From the NCBI GenBank assembly GCA_024645085.1, contig JAHEGN010000006.1, positions 26,001 through 90,000 on the forward strand: 64,000 nucleotides of DNA. The letters run 5' to 3'. The notes below the pieces were generated by a model. The model was not told the origin of the DNA. It saw nothing but the letters and a program-made list of their open reading frames with translations, and ran no database searches. Within the stretch, counting starts at the first letter, position 1. Every line of letters begins with the position of its first letter. The position numbers and the translations under genes were made by a program. This stretch comes from Rhodobiaceae bacterium (GTDB lineage Bacteria; Pseudomonadota; Alphaproteobacteria; RS24). Shown piece by piece: positions 25,088 to 34,655 of the stretch.

Positions 25088-25426
25088 TTAGTCGCCTTCG
25101 CCTTCTTCGGCAGAAAAATGCTCTTCGTATTTATTTTCCTTACCGAGGAAGTCATCGGCATCAGCCGGCGCGTCCTTTTTAATCGTGATATTGGGCCAGA
25201 TATCGGCATATTTTGTGTTCAGGTCGAGCCATTTTTCAAGCCCCGGTTCTGTATCGGCTTTAATCGCCTCGGCCGGGCACTCTGGTTCGCAGACGCCGCA
25301 ATCAATGCATTCATCGGGATGAATGACCAACATATTCTCGCCCTCATAGAAACAATCAACTGGGCAGACTTCAACACAGTCTGTGTATTTACATTTAATG
25401 CAGGCGTCGGTCACAATATATGTCAT
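25088..25426 (-). CDS. fdxA: Seven-iron ferredoxin FdxA
   Basis: Soluble electron carrier with one [3Fe-4S] and one [4Fe-4S] cluster, 112 residues. Cysteine ligands are in [24 protein letters not shown] and [18 protein letters not shown], the Azotobacter ferredoxin I pattern, followed by the typical C-terminal helix region ([15 protein letters not shown]). An AGGA site lies upstream of the ATG. It sits between a TerB-like gene and carD, a conserved neighbourhood in alphaproteobacteria. The acidic C-terminus (SAEEGEGD) is normal for the family. Confidence 0.96.
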   Translation of the reverse strand: MTYIVTDACIKCKYTDCVEVCPVDCFYEGENMLVIHPDECIDCGVCEPECPAEAIKADTEPGLEKWLDLNTKYADIWPNITIKKDAPADADDFLGKENKYEEHFSAEEGEGD

Positions 25427-25441
25427 TGAAAAATCCTAATC

Positions 25442-25912
25442 TTAGTCTTGTTGCGCGGCTAGAGCAGTTTCAGCCGCTTTGCGCGCTGCCCCTGCGTCTT
25501 GGTCGCTCACATGTATAAGCCCTGCCACGCGGCGGAGCAAGTTGGCTTCATAATCATCAACCACGCCATCGCTGAGCACAATCTGCCAGAGCAATTGCAT
25601 CAACATTTGTTTGTGGCTTTCGTCGAAATTGGTATTAATCAATTGGGTGAATTGAAACAAGTCATTGGCCGCATCAATGGCAGCATGGGCTTGTTCCAGC
25701 AATTCTTGTGCCTCGGTTTCACCGAGGCCAAAATAAGGGCCGATAAGGCGTTTCAAGAGCGCTGCTTCACCGTCATCAATATGCCCGTCAATTTGCGCCG
25801 CCCGCACCAATAAGGCAGCGGCCGCCACATGTAGGCGATCAGCCGCTTCAGGGGCGCTGGTGCTGGTCACGGGGCTGTTAAAAAGTTTTTTCAATCTATC
25901 AAGCATGAGCAT
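25442..25912 (-). CDS. TerB-like helical protein
   Basis: A 156-residue, mainly alpha-helical protein of the TerB/DjlA-type superfamily. Two acidic repeats are visible, RAAQIDGHIDDGEAALLKRLIG and IVLSDGVVDDYEANLLRRVAGLIHVSD, each with the D-G-x-(I/V)-D-D-x-E pattern of a possible metal-binding loop. Despite the name, many TerB-like proteins have no link to tellurite; no ter operon is near. Start is either ATG 25912 or 25906, with no clear ribosome binding site. It lies between the S4 gene and fdxA, 15 bases from the latter. Confidence 0.82.
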   Translation of the reverse strand: MLMLDRLKKLFNSPVTSTSAPEAADRLHVAAAALLVRAAQIDGHIDDGEAALLKRLIGPYFGLGETEAQELLEQAHAAIDAANDLFQFTQLINTNFDESHKQMLMQLLWQIVLSDGVVDDYEANLLRRVAGLIHVSDQDAGAARKAAETALAAQQD

Positions 25913-25956
25913 GCTTTTAGCTTGTTATGGCGCGTCTTACAATTGCTTAGAGAAAA

Positions 25957-26361
25957 TTAGTCGCCATCGACGCTTTTGTCGATAAAGGCGGTTATTTGTC
26001 GGCGTTGCTTTTTGGTTGGTCGACCACTGCCACTTGGTCGAAAAGCAATTTTTTCCTCGGCTGTTTTGGGGCGTGGCGGGTCACGGTCAATATACAGAGT
26101 TTGGGCTTCGGGTGCAGGCCCGCGTCGGCTGCTGAGAGCCACCACTTCAATGGTGCGAATATGGTCGTTCAAGCCGAACACTAAGACATCGCCAACCCTC
26201 AATTGCGCGCTGGCGCGGGTTTGCTTGGTGGCGTTAATGCGCAAGTTGCCATTGCCAACAAACCGCGTGGCAAGGGTGCGGGTTTTGAAAAACCGCGCGT
26301 GCCATAACCATTTATCGGCCCGCATGGGGGCTGAGGTGGTAGGCGGAGATTGTTGCGTCAT
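25957..26361 (-). CDS. S4-domain RNA-binding protein (HslR/Hsp15-like)
   Basis: A 134-residue protein with an N-terminal S4 RNA-binding fold (MRADKWLWHARFFKTRTLATRFVGNGNLRIN) and a basic tail (RPSGSGRPTKKQRRQI). Hsp15 in E. coli rescues stalled 50S subunits carrying peptidyl-tRNA; the alphaproteobacterial relatives are inferred to be similar. Translation could start at ATG 26361 or at the internal methionine 13, right at the domain border. It follows the Suv3-like helicase by three bases, so the two RNA-acting proteins are likely cotranscribed. Confidence 0.88.
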   Translation of the reverse strand: MTQQSPPTTSAPMRADKWLWHARFFKTRTLATRFVGNGNLRINATKQTRASAQLRVGDVLVFGLNDHIRTIEVVALSSRRGPAPEAQTLYIDRDPPRPKTAEEKIAFRPSGSGRPTKKQRRQITAFIDKSVDGD

Positions 26362-26364
26362 TGC

Positions 26365-29094
26365 TTATCCGTCAGATTTTTTATTGTCCGTGGCCCCCAA
26401 AGACAGCGATTGCAAAATCGCAAATGGTGAATTCGGATCCGCTTGTTTTTGTCGTTTTGGCGGTGGCGTGGCGGCCTTATTTTGATTGCCAGGCTTTTTG
26501 CCGCCAGCTTGAGCTGGTTTTTTACCCTTGGCCTTATGGGCGCGCCGCGGCGGTTTGGGGCGCCAAAAAATTTGCGCAATCGCCGGTTTATCGTCGGTCG
26601 CATCGCTGTCTGGCGCAGCTTCTGCTACTAGTTCCGCTTCTGGCGCAGGCGTTACCTCATGAGACTGATAACCCAACGCCGTAAGAATTTCTGACAAATC
26701 TGCCGCGCCGCAACCCATGATCGACATCATCTGTTCATTGGCCTGAAACCCTTGGCGGGCTTTATCTGCCTCCAAAAGCGGGCGGATTAAATCGGCGAGG
26801 CGCTCAAGCATATCAAGGCGAATGGCGCGGCTTTTGGTTGTGTAAAATCCGGCGGCGCGATAGATGCGAGGCGGTAAATCTTGACGCGGCACGGATGTTA
26901 GACCAGGGCCAGGCAGAGCGTGTAACAGCGATTGCAAAGCCTCGTTTTGCCGATCGCCTTTTTGTTCTTCAATGAGGGCAATAAGCGCCAAAAGCCGAGC
27001 CGGCGCCGGTTTCAAAAGGGCTGGCAGAAAAACATTATAGGCGCCAAAGCGGACACCCAATTTACGCAATTGGCCGCGCATCGGCTGGTCGAGGCGGCCG
27101 AGAAGGTCGCTGATGTCAGGGCGCGCAATATTGCCCTTATGCTCAACCAATTGAAACGCCAAGCCACGGGCCAGGCCGTCGGGGTCTTTGGCTTCATGCA
27201 AGGCAAAGAGCGGTGCCAAATCGCTGGCAAATTTAGCCCGCAACCATTGGGTCAACCGTGTTTCGGCCGATTGCCGTGCTTCACCATTCAGCGCCTCATC
27301 AGCCAAGAGGCGGGCTTGCGGCAATAAATAGGCCAGATTGGCCGTGTCGCTGTCATCGAGCGGCAAATGCAGCTGCGCGACCACGGCTTGTTGCCAGATA
27401 ATTTCACCAATTTCGGACAGCTCAAAGGCATCATCAGCGGCACTAGCTAATTCTTGGGCGCGAGCACGAAGAGCCTGACTGGCAGCTTTTTCAACCGCCG
27501 CCCGCGCCGTGCCAGCTGGGGCCCCCTGTAAACGCGGGTCTCGTTCGATCCGTAAGCCATTTATTCGCCCCATATACTCTTCCGCCACTAAAATATCTCC
27601 ATTGTCTTCAATCACTGCTGACACATCCTCCCGCCCCTGTAGGCGTTTCATTAATGCCGAGGCTTTGCGGTCAACAAACTGCCCCATTAATTTAACATGT
27701 AGCGCGTCTGATAGCCGGTCTTCAACCGCACGACTTAATTCTTGAAAATGCACTGGGTCTTCCAGCCAATGCGTGCGTTGGGCAATATAGGTCCAACTTC
27801 GGATATGTGACAGCCGCATGGATAATGTGTCCAAATCGCCGTCGCTGCGGTCGCATCGTTCAATACGCTCGGCCAACCAATGTTCGGGCACGACGGTATC
27901 GCGGCGTAAGAAGCTGAATATTTCGCCGATTAATGAACTATGTTCGCCAATGGTGGTTTTGCGGAAGTCTGGAATTTGCGCCACTTCCCATAATTGCCTC
28001 ACACCGGCTTCATCATAGGCCAGATCGCACGTCGTCGGGTCACGGCTCAACAGGCTCAGCGCCTGCATATCGGCGGCAATTGGTGCACGAATCAGACCAT
28101 CGCGCGGCACCGGCCGGTCGAGGCTGGCCAGCAGCTCGGTGATTGAGGCGAAATCAAGATTGGGATTGCGCCACATCAGCCCTTTCACCGGCTCGAATTC
28201 ATGGTTTTCAATTTGCTCGACCAGCGCATCATCTAAAAGGTCCAAGTCGCCGGTTACACCAAAAGTGCCATCTGACTTATGGCGGCCGGCGCGTCCCGCT
28301 ATTTGCGCCAATTCGGCGGGCGATAATTCGCGGTGATGGCGGCCATCGAATTTGCGCCGCTGAGCAAAGGCGACATGATCGACATCCATATTTAGCCCCA
28401 TGCCAATGGCATCTGTGGCAACTAAAAAATCGACCTCGCCGGACTGGTACATGGCCACTTGTGCATTGCGCGTGCGCGGGCTCAAGCCCCCCATAACCAC
28501 GGCTGCTCCGCCGCGTTGTTGGCGCATGATTTCAGCAATTGCATATACATTATCGGCTGAAAACGCCGTCACCGCACTGCGCCGCGGCAGGCGAGAGAGC
28601 TTTTGCGAACCGGCAAAGCTGAGGCGTGAAAAACGCTCGCGACTCTCAATCGTCACCTTATCAAGCAGGCGCGATAAAATAGGGGCCATGGTGCCGGCCC
28701 CCAAAAGCATGGTCTCGGCGGTGCCGCGCGCGTGCAAAATGCGATCGGTGAAAACATGGCCGCGCTCCGGGTCGGCCGCCAATTGGCATTCATCAATGGC
28801 AACAAATTCAACTTGGCGGCTGATTGGCATGGCTTCGGTCGTGCAAATGAAATAGCGCGCATTCGGCGGAAGAATTTTTTCTTCACCAGTAATCAGGGCG
28901 ACGTCTGCCCGATGAATATGACCGAAGTGACCAGCCAAACAACGGTCGTAAACCTCGCGCGCTAAAAGCCGCAATGGCAGGCCAATCATGCCCGATTGAT
29001 GGGCCAACATACGCTCTAAGGCCAAATGGGTTTTACCCGTATTAGTCGGCCCGAGGATAATTCTTAAAGAAGGAGAAAAACCGGTTTTTGACAT
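26365..29094 (-). CDS. Suv3-like DEAD/DExH RNA helicase
   Basis: A 909-residue superfamily 2 helicase related to mitochondrial Suv3. Motif I is LGPTNTGKTHLA, motif II is AIDECQ, motif III is LGAGTMAP, motif V is ATDAIGMGLNMDVDHVAF and motif VI is QIAGRAGRH. The C-terminal third holds helical domains and ends in a lysine- and proline-rich tail followed by a SPFAILQSLSL segment near the end. Suv3 works with an exoribonuclease in RNA decay; the bacterial partner here is unknown. It heads an operon with the S4-domain gene. Confidence 0.9.
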   Translation of the reverse strand: MSKTGFSPSLRIILGPTNTGKTHLALERMLAHQSGMIGLPLRLLAREVYDRCLAGHFGHIHRADVALITGEEKILPPNARYFICTTEAMPISRQVEFVAIDECQLAADPERGHVFTDRILHARGTAETMLLGAGTMAPILSRLLDKVTIESRERFSRLSFAGSQKLSRLPRRSAVTAFSADNVYAIAEIMRQQRGGAAVVMGGLSPRTRNAQVAMYQSGEVDFLVATDAIGMGLNMDVDHVAFAQRRKFDGRHHRELSPAELAQIAGRAGRHKSDGTFGVTGDLDLLDDALVEQIENHEFEPVKGLMWRNPNLDFASITELLASLDRPVPRDGLIRAPIAADMQALSLLSRDPTTCDLAYDEAGVRQLWEVAQIPDFRKTTIGEHSSLIGEIFSFLRRDTVVPEHWLAERIERCDRSDGDLDTLSMRLSHIRSWTYIAQRTHWLEDPVHFQELSRAVEDRLSDALHVKLMGQFVDRKASALMKRLQGREDVSAVIEDNGDILVAEEYMGRINGLRIERDPRLQGAPAGTARAAVEKAASQALRARAQELASAADDAFELSEIGEIIWQQAVVAQLHLPLDDSDTANLAYLLPQARLLADEALNGEARQSAETRLTQWLRAKFASDLAPLFALHEAKDPDGLARGLAFQLVEHKGNIARPDISDLLGRLDQPMRGQLRKLGVRFGAYNVFLPALLKPAPARLLALIALIEEQKGDRQNEALQSLLHALPGPGLTSVPRQDLPPRIYRAAGFYTTKSRAIRLDMLERLADLIRPLLEADKARQGFQANEQMMSIMGCGAADLSEILTALGYQSHEVTPAPEAELVAEAAPDSDATDDKPAIAQIFWRPKPPRRAHKAKGKKPAQAGGKKPGNQNKAATPPPKRQKQADPNSPFAILQSLSLGATDNKKSDG

Positions 29095-29389
29095 GACCTT
29101 AACATGGCCAGTTGGGGCACATTAGGCAAGTGGCGTTTCACCAGCGAGGCGAATCGCTAGGTTTCGAATCGCAATAATTCTGGGTTTGATGACGGGAATC
29201 AGCAATTTATGAAACATTTATAGAACATAATGTGTCCGAATCGCTGACATAGTAGCCCTTCATGCTTCGTTCACGACTAAATATTGTGTCTGTGAACAGG
29301 CCAAAAAAGCCCTAGAAACATAAATTTTGCGAAAAAGATTGCCAAATGTCTCGCAGCTAGCCATTATTTTTGCCGATAGGGAGAGTTTT
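29095..29389. other. Intergenic region with repeated octamer and dyad, no gene
   Basis: This is the longest gene-free stretch in the window, between the divergent helicase and an acyl-CoA dehydrogenase. The octamer CGAATCGC occurs three times (29150-29157, 29165-29172, 29237-29244). An inverted repeat GTTCAC-17 nt-GTGAAC spans 29269-29297. I see no convincing ORF or RNA gene. It probably holds promoters and operators of both flanking genes. Confidence 0.5.
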
Positions 29390-30664
29390 ATGGATTTTGA
29401 TATTCCGCAGGATATTCAGACTTATTTGGCCGAGCTTGATAAGTTTATTGAAGAACAAATTTTACCGCTGCAAATGCAGGATGATAATAACCGGTTTTTT
29501 GACCATCGTCGCGAACATGCGCGTACCGATTGGGACAATGACGGTCAACCACGTCCGGAATGGGAAGAATTGTTGCGCGAAATGCGCCGACGAGCTGATG
29601 CGGCGGGCCATTTGCGATTTGGTCTACCAAAAGAATATGGCGGGCAGGATGGGTCAAATTTGGCAATGGCCGTTATCCGCGAACATTTTGCTGCCAAGGG
29701 ATTGGGGCTGCACAATGATTTGCAAAATGAAAGTTCGATTGTCGGCAATTTCCCGCAAATTCTCATGTTCCGCGATTTTGGCACGGATGACCAAAAAGAT
29801 GAATTCATCAATGGCATGCTGGCCGGCACTCATCGGGTTGCCTTTGGCCTCACTGAACCTGATCACGGGTCGGATGCGACCTGGATGGAAACCCGCGCTG
29901 TGCCGGAAACCCGGGACGGCGTCGATGGTTGGTTGATTAATGGGCAAAAAATGTGGACCACCGGCATGCACGTTGCCAATTATGCGATGATCTTTGCCCG
30001 CACTTCTGGTGACGACGGGGCAGCGAAAGGCATTAGCTGTCTATTGGTGCCAAGTGCAACGCCGGGCTTTGAAGTTGAAGAATATTTATGGACTTTCAAC
30101 ATGCCAACCGATCATCCACGGATTTCTCTGACAAATGTCTGGGTGCCCAATAGTGCGATGTTTGGCCCAGCCGAAAATGGCTTGATGTTGGCGCAGCATT
30201 TCGTCCATGAAAACCGTATCCGCCAAGCCGCTTCTGGCGTTGGCGCAGCGCAATATTGCATCAATGAGAGCGTCGCCTATGCCAAGCAGCGCAAGCCTTT
30301 TGGCAAGCCTCTGGCGGTTAATCAGGCGATTCAGTTTCCGCTGACCGAATTGCACACAGAATGCGAAATGATCCGCAATCTGGTTTATAAAACAGCGGCG
30401 CAAATGGATAAAATGTCGAAACCAGATGTCGCCATTCATTTGTCTGATAAAGTTTCTATGTGTAATTACCGCGCCAATCGTCTGGTCTGTAATGCGGCTG
30501 ATCAAGCCATGCAAGTGCATGGTGGTTTGGGCTATTCGCGGCATAAACCATTTGAACATATTTACCGCCATCACCGACGCTATCGGATTACCGAAGGGTC
30601 GGAAGAAATTCAAATTCGCAAAGTTGCGGGAACCTTATTTGGCTTCCTTGGCCCCAATAAATAG
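29390..30664 (+). CDS. Acyl-CoA dehydrogenase (single-subunit FadE type)
   Basis: Flavoprotein of 424 residues. It has FGLPKEYGGQDGSNLAMAV, AFGLTEPDHGSDATWMETRA, INGQKMWTTGMHVANYAMIFART, AYAKQRKPFGKPLAVNQAIQF, VHGGLGYSRHKPFEHIYRHHRRYRITEGSEEIQIRKVAG. The TEGSEEIQ segment keeps the catalytic glutamate of the normal family, unlike the tandem pair at 19315-21690. The start at 29390 follows a GGGAGAG site; the upstream extension is rejected. The thioesterase gene follows after eight bases. Electrons should go to ETF. Chain-length or branched specificity is unknown. Confidence 0.92.
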   Translation: MDFDIPQDIQTYLAELDKFIEEQILPLQMQDDNNRFFDHRREHARTDWDNDGQPRPEWEELLREMRRRADAAGHLRFGLPKEYGGQDGSNLAMAVIREHFAAKGLGLHNDLQNESSIVGNFPQILMFRDFGTDDQKDEFINGMLAGTHRVAFGLTEPDHGSDATWMETRAVPETRDGVDGWLINGQKMWTTGMHVANYAMIFARTSGDDGAAKGISCLLVPSATPGFEVEEYLWTFNMPTDHPRISLTNVWVPNSAMFGPAENGLMLAQHFVHENRIRQAASGVGAAQYCINESVAYAKQRKPFGKPLAVNQAIQFPLTELHTECEMIRNLVYKTAAQMDKMSKPDVAIHLSDKVSMCNYRANRLVCNAADQAMQVHGGLGYSRHKPFEHIYRHHRRYRITEGSEEIQIRKVAGTLFGFLGPNK

Positions 30665-30672
30665 GCGCCGCC

Positions 30673-31107
30673 ATGTCTATTCCTGAGGGCTGGGAGCTGC
30701 TCGATATTGGCAAGCGTCTGGGCAATGATAAGCCAGATTTCATGAGCCATATTGGGCCGCTTTACACGCGCGACAATGGCGATATGCCGCAAATCGGCTT
30801 TGAGGTATTGCCGCATATGTGCAATCCGATGGGCATTTGCCACGGCGGCATGATGATGACGATTATGGATACCGGACTAGCCTTTATTTTGCACGCCGCC
30901 CTTGATGGCGCGCAATTTACCCCGTCAGTGAGTTTTAATTTCGACTTTTTGGCACCGGGTAAATTGGGCACATGGCTGGAAACCAGTGGCACGTGTAAAC
31001 GCACCACCAAGCGCACCGGATTCGTCAGCGGGCTATTGAATGGGCCCGATGGGCCGGTGATGAGCGGTAGCGGCATCTTCAAAATCACCAATCAGAAGAT
31101 TTCTTGA
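30673..31107 (+). CDS. PaaI-type hotdog thioesterase
   Basis: A 144-residue hotdog-fold thioesterase. The catalytic-type helix start is NPMGICHGGMMMTIMDTGL, and the strand FNFDFLAPGKLGTWLETSG is typical of the PaaI family, which hydrolyses acyl-CoA thioesters. It is eight bases downstream of the acyl-CoA dehydrogenase and likely cotranscribed with it, perhaps releasing CoA from dead-end products. The substrate is not predictable. The rpmB promoter follows. Confidence 0.9.
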   Translation: MSIPEGWELLDIGKRLGNDKPDFMSHIGPLYTRDNGDMPQIGFEVLPHMCNPMGICHGGMMMTIMDTGLAFILHAALDGAQFTPSVSFNFDFLAPGKLGTWLETSGTCKRTTKRTGFVSGLLNGPDGPVMSGSGIFKITNQKIS

Positions 31108-31157
31108 GCAAATAAGGCTGATTTGGCCGATTATCGTCAATCAAAGTGAAAACCTGC

Positions 31158-31186
31158 TTGACGCTGCGAGGGCATTTTTCTATATC
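31158..31186 (+). promoter_or_regulatory. Sigma-70-type promoter for rpmB
   Basis: TTGACG and TATATC are separated by exactly 17 bases, a close match to consensus. It would start transcription near 31193, about 73 bases before the rpmB ATG. Confidence 0.65.
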
Positions 31187-31229
31187 AAGGGCTTGAATGG
31201 CGAGGGCAAACCTTGCCTGCTTTATTTTT

Positions 31230-31243
31230 GGGTGCCAGCACCC
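31230..31243 (+). promoter_or_regulatory. Hairpin in the rpmB leader
   Basis: GGGTG-CCAG-CACCC forms a five- to six-pair GC-rich stem, about a dozen bases upstream of the rpmB ribosome binding site GGAGAG. It could be a site for autogenous control, which is common for ribosomal proteins, but this is only a structural observation. Confidence 0.35.
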
Positions 31244-31265
31244 TGCAATTAAACGGAGAGTGACC

Positions 31266-31559
31266 ATGTCACGAGTATGTGAACTGACAGGCAAAGGCGT
31301 GATGAGCGGCAATAATGTGAGCCACGCGTTGAACAGAACGCGGCGGCGTTTTCTGCCGAATTTGCAGCAAGTAAGCCTGCCAAGCGAAATTTTGGGTCGC
31401 GCCCTTCGTTTCCGTATTAGCACGCATGCGCTGCGCTCAGTTGAGCATCGCGGCGGCATTGACGCATTTTTGTTGAATGCAGCTGACAAACAATTGTCAT
31501 CCAAAGCACTGAAGCTGAAAAAGCAGGTGCTGGCGAAAACAGAAACCGTTTCTGCTTAA
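31266..31559 (+). CDS. rpmB: 50S ribosomal protein L28
   Basis: A 97-residue basic ribosomal protein. It has [33 protein letters not shown] and a [23 protein letters not shown] core typical of the alphaproteobacterial L28. ATG 31266 follows GGAGAGTGACC; the longer frame from 31197 is not needed. It is a single gene between its own promoter and a strong terminator, without rpmG beside it. Confidence 0.96.
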   Translation: MSRVCELTGKGVMSGNNVSHALNRTRRRFLPNLQQVSLPSEILGRALRFRISTHALRSVEHRGGIDAFLLNAADKQLSSKALKLKKQVLAKTETVSA

Positions 31560-31580
31560 TTTTATAAATTTAGTGACGTT

Positions 31581-31612
31581 AAAAAGCCGGTCGCAAGATC
31601 GGCTTTTTTATT
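31581..31612. terminator. Bidirectional terminator between rpmB and cobT
   Basis: A 12-pair stem with a GCAA tetraloop (AAAAAGCCGGTC and GATCGGCTTTTT arms, one G-T pair) is followed by T-rich sequence on the plus strand. The matching A run at its left end makes it work for cobT on the minus strand too, although it overlaps the cobT stop by a base or two. Confidence 0.85.
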
Positions 31613-33560
31613 ATCTGCCAGCTCCGCGAACCGGCGTAGCGGCGGTGCGTACACCTCGGCTAGCGCCGCCAACACTCGGCGCTTGGCCTCGTGAACTGCC
31701 AGCTTTTAAGGCGCCAGTATTCATGCCTTTAACGTTCTTTTTATCGCCTTCTTCGTCGAATAATTCGGCCAATTTATCGGTCATGGCGCCGCCCAATTGT
31801 TCGGCGTCGACAATGGTGACAGCACGCCGATAATAGCGCGTCACATCATGGCCAATACCAATCGCCATAAGTTCGACCGGTGATTGGGTTTCGATATCTT
31901 CAATGACATTGCGCAAATGTTTTTCCAAATAATTGCCGGCATTCACACTCAACGTGCTGTCATCAACGGGCGCCCCATCCGAGATAACCATGAGGATGCG
32001 GCGCTGCTCAGGCCGCGCCAATAGCCGATTATGGGCCCAAATAAGCGCCTCACCATCAATGTTTTCTTTCAGCAGGCCCTCGCGCATCATCAGGCCGAGG
32101 TTGCGCCGTGCGCGCCGCCACGGGGCGTCGGCTGATTTGTAAATTATGTGCCGTAAATCATTCAAGCGACCAGGGTGGCCGGGCTTGCCATTGGCCATCC
32201 AGATTTCACGCGCTTGGCCACCTTTCCAGGCGCGGGTGGTGAAGCCAAGAATCTCGGTCTTCACATTGCAACGCTCCAGCGTGCGTGCGAGAATATCAGC
32301 GCTCATCGCCGCCACAGTAATCGGACGCCCGCGCATTGAGCCGGAATTATCAATCAATAGCGTGACCACTGTATCGCGGAATTTGGTGTCGCTTTCCATT
32401 TTATAGGACAGCGGTTGCATCGGATCCATAATGATGCGCGACAGACGCGCTGGGTCGAGATAACCCTCTTCGAGGTCAAATTCCCAATTGCGGTTTTGCT
32501 TGGCTTGCAAGCGGCGCTGCAACCGATTTGCCAAGCGCGACACCACGCCTTGCATTTGCTGCAATTGCTGGTCGAGATAGGCGCGCAAACGCGTCAATTC
32601 TTCAATGTCGCATAATTCTTCCGCTTCAATGGTCTCGTCGAATTTCGACGTATAAACATTGTAAGCAGATTTTTCTGGGTTCAGTGCACCATCGGGGGCA
32701 TAGGGTTGGGCCGCTTCACCGGCTTCCTCGCCATCGCTTTCGCCGTCGACTTCCTCGCCATCCATTTGCACGGTGGTCTCGTCGCCTTCTTCCATTTCGG
32801 CGTCACCAAGCTCCATGTCATCGGCCGACATGCCTTCTTGGCTCTCGGCTTGACCACCTTCGCCCTCTTGCGGGCCGTCTTCGCCGTCTTGGCCGTCGCC
32901 TTCTTCGCCGTCGCCTTGTTCGCTCTCAGAGCCGGAGCTGGTCAGGCCGAGATCGGCGAGAATATCGCGGGTTAAATTGGCAAAGGCCTGTTGGTCGTCA
33001 ATGGCCGATTCAAGCTTGCCAAGATTGTCACCGGCGCGCTCATCAATCCATGCCCGCCAAGCGGCAACCACGCCTTCAGCCGAAGTCGGCGGGGCGATGC
33101 CGGTGAGGCGCTCGCGGACCATAAAGCCCAGCGCTTCTTCAAGCGGAGCGTCATCGCGTGTCATATTGGCGCGATAGCCTAATTTTTGGCAGCGCGTGTC
33201 ATGCATATGTTGAATATTGGCTGCAATGCCGGCCATGTCGCGCGCGCCAATCGACTCGCAACGGGCCATTTCTGCGGCGTCAAATGGTGCCCGCGCTTCG
33301 CTTTCACTGGGCGCCAAACGGTTGCTGATGTCAGCATTATGATGCGCCAATTTGAGAGCGAAACTATCCGATTGACCACGCACATTTTGCTTATCGGCGA
33401 GCGGCAAATCGCGCGCTGGTTGCGGCAGGCGCGCCCGAAGGCCGTTCAGGCTCGGGGTTTCCGAACCAAAACTGACAACCAGTTCGCTTTCATCCGCAAT
33501 CGACCGCATGGTCTGTGTGAGCGCACGTTTGAAATCTTCTACGGGGCTGGTTTCGCTCAT
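31611..33560 (-). CDS. cobT: Aerobic cobaltochelatase subunit CobT
   Basis: CobT is the VWA-domain subunit of the CobNST complex that inserts cobalt into hydrogenobyrinic acid diamide in aerobic B12 synthesis. The 649-residue product has an N-terminal CobT domain, a very acidic linker at about residues 204-290 rich in E, D, G and Q, and a C-terminal VWA domain with the MIDAS motif DNSGS near residue 404. The tail after about residue 605 is basic and Gly/Ala/Arg-rich. It lies nine bases after cobS in one operon. cobN is not in the window. Confidence 0.95.
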   Translation of the reverse strand: MSETSPVEDFKRALTQTMRSIADESELVVSFGSETPSLNGLRARLPQPARDLPLADKQNVRGQSDSFALKLAHHNADISNRLAPSESEARAPFDAAEMARCESIGARDMAGIAANIQHMHDTRCQKLGYRANMTRDDAPLEEALGFMVRERLTGIAPPTSAEGVVAAWRAWIDERAGDNLGKLESAIDDQQAFANLTRDILADLGLTSSGSESEQGDGEEGDGQDGEDGPQEGEGGQAESQEGMSADDMELGDAEMEEGDETTVQMDGEEVDGESDGEEAGEAAQPYAPDGALNPEKSAYNVYTSKFDETIEAEELCDIEELTRLRAYLDQQLQQMQGVVSRLANRLQRRLQAKQNRNWEFDLEEGYLDPARLSRIIMDPMQPLSYKMESDTKFRDTVVTLLIDNSGSMRGRPITVAAMSADILARTLERCNVKTEILGFTTRAWKGGQAREIWMANGKPGHPGRLNDLRHIIYKSADAPWRRARRNLGLMMREGLLKENIDGEALIWAHNRLLARPEQRRILMVISDGAPVDDSTLSVNAGNYLEKHLRNVIEDIETQSPVELMAIGIGHDVTRYYRRAVTIVDAEQLGGAMTDKLAELFDEEGDKKNVKGMNTGALKAGSSRGQAPSVGGASRGVRTAATPVRGAGR

Positions 33561-33569
33561 ATAGTCGCC

Positions 33570-34589
33570 TTAATTACTGGCCAGAACGCTAATCGCGCTG
33601 TCGGGCAAGTCATCGCCGAGACAACGCTGGTAAAATTCGGCCACAGTGGCGCGTTCCAATTCGTCGCATTTGTTCAAGAAAGTGACTTGGAAGGCAAAGC
33701 CAATATCGCCAAAAATAGCGGCGTTCTCGGCCCATGTCAGCACGGTACGTGGGCTCATCACGGTCGAGATATCGCCATTGATAAAGCTCGAACGCGTGAG
33801 GTCGGCAACCCGCACCATGGCGTTGATTTTCTCGCGCCCCTCAGCCCCTTCATAACCTAAGGCTTTGGCGTGGACGATGTCAGTTTCGCGCTCAATCGGC
33901 AGATAGTTCAGCGTGGTGACAATATTCCAACGGTCCATTTGGCCTTGGTTGATTTGCTGGGTGCCGTGATACAGGCCGGATGTGTCGCCCAAACCAATCG
34001 TATTGGTGGTGGCAAACATACGGAAGCCAGCATGTGGGCGGATAACTTTGTTTTGGTCGAGCAGGGTCAGTTTACCAGCGACTTCGAGCACACGCTGAAT
34101 CACGAACATCACATCAGGGCGACCCGCATCATATTCATCAAACACCAAAGCCACTGGGTTTTGCAGCGCCCAAGGCAACATGCCTTCTTGGAATTGGGTG
34201 ACTTGTTTACCGTCTTTCAAGACAATCGCGTCTTTACCGACCAAATCAATACGGCTGACATGGCTGTCGAGATTGACGCGCACACATGGCCAGTTCAACC
34301 GTGCCGCGACTTGTTCAATATGTGTCGATTTACCTGTGCCGTGATAGCCCTGCACCATCACCCGACGATTATGGGCGAAACCGGCAAGTAGAGCCATTGT
34401 GGTGTTTTTGTCGAACAAATAATCTTCGTCCAAATCCGGCACATATTGGCTGGCTTCGGAAAAAGCAGGCACTTGCATATCAATATCAACGCCAAAAACC
34501 TCGCGCGCCGAAACTTGCGTGTCCGGCATATCGGGCATTGGCCCCTGGTGGTCTTGCGCGTTTGTATTGGCTTTTACAGCTTCACTCAT
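33570..34589 (-). CDS. cobS: Aerobic cobaltochelatase subunit CobS
   Basis: AAA+ ATPase of 339 residues that forms a ring with CobT and drives cobalt insertion by CobN. Walker A is [10 protein letters not shown], Walker B is [10 protein letters not shown], and the sensor region is [20 protein letters not shown] CobS-specific N-terminal segment ([27 protein letters not shown]) is present. A strong GGGAGA site precedes the ATG. It follows a J-domain gene by about 65 bases on the same strand. Confidence 0.96.
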   Translation of the reverse strand: MSEAVKANTNAQDHQGPMPDMPDTQVSAREVFGVDIDMQVPAFSEASQYVPDLDEDYLFDKNTTMALLAGFAHNRRVMVQGYHGTGKSTHIEQVAARLNWPCVRVNLDSHVSRIDLVGKDAIVLKDGKQVTQFQEGMLPWALQNPVALVFDEYDAGRPDVMFVIQRVLEVAGKLTLLDQNKVIRPHAGFRMFATTNTIGLGDTSGLYHGTQQINQGQMDRWNIVTTLNYLPIERETDIVHAKALGYEGAEGREKINAMVRVADLTRSSFINGDISTVMSPRTVLTWAENAAIFGDIGFAFQVTFLNKCDELERATVAEFYQRCLGDDLPDSAISVLASN

Positions 34590-34655
34590 AACTTTCTCCC
34601 GATTGCCGCGCCTGCGGCCTTAAAATGAATTGCAAGTGGTAGCAAAAATAGATGA

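Noticed and set aside
25442..25912. Tellurite-resistance function for the TerB-like gene
   Set aside because: Only the helical fold is shared; no other ter genes are present, so the phenotype name is not supported.
32528..33106. Plus-strand ORFs inside cobT with Arg/Leu-rich low-complexity products
   Set aside because: They mirror the acidic linker of CobT on the other strand and have no independent support.
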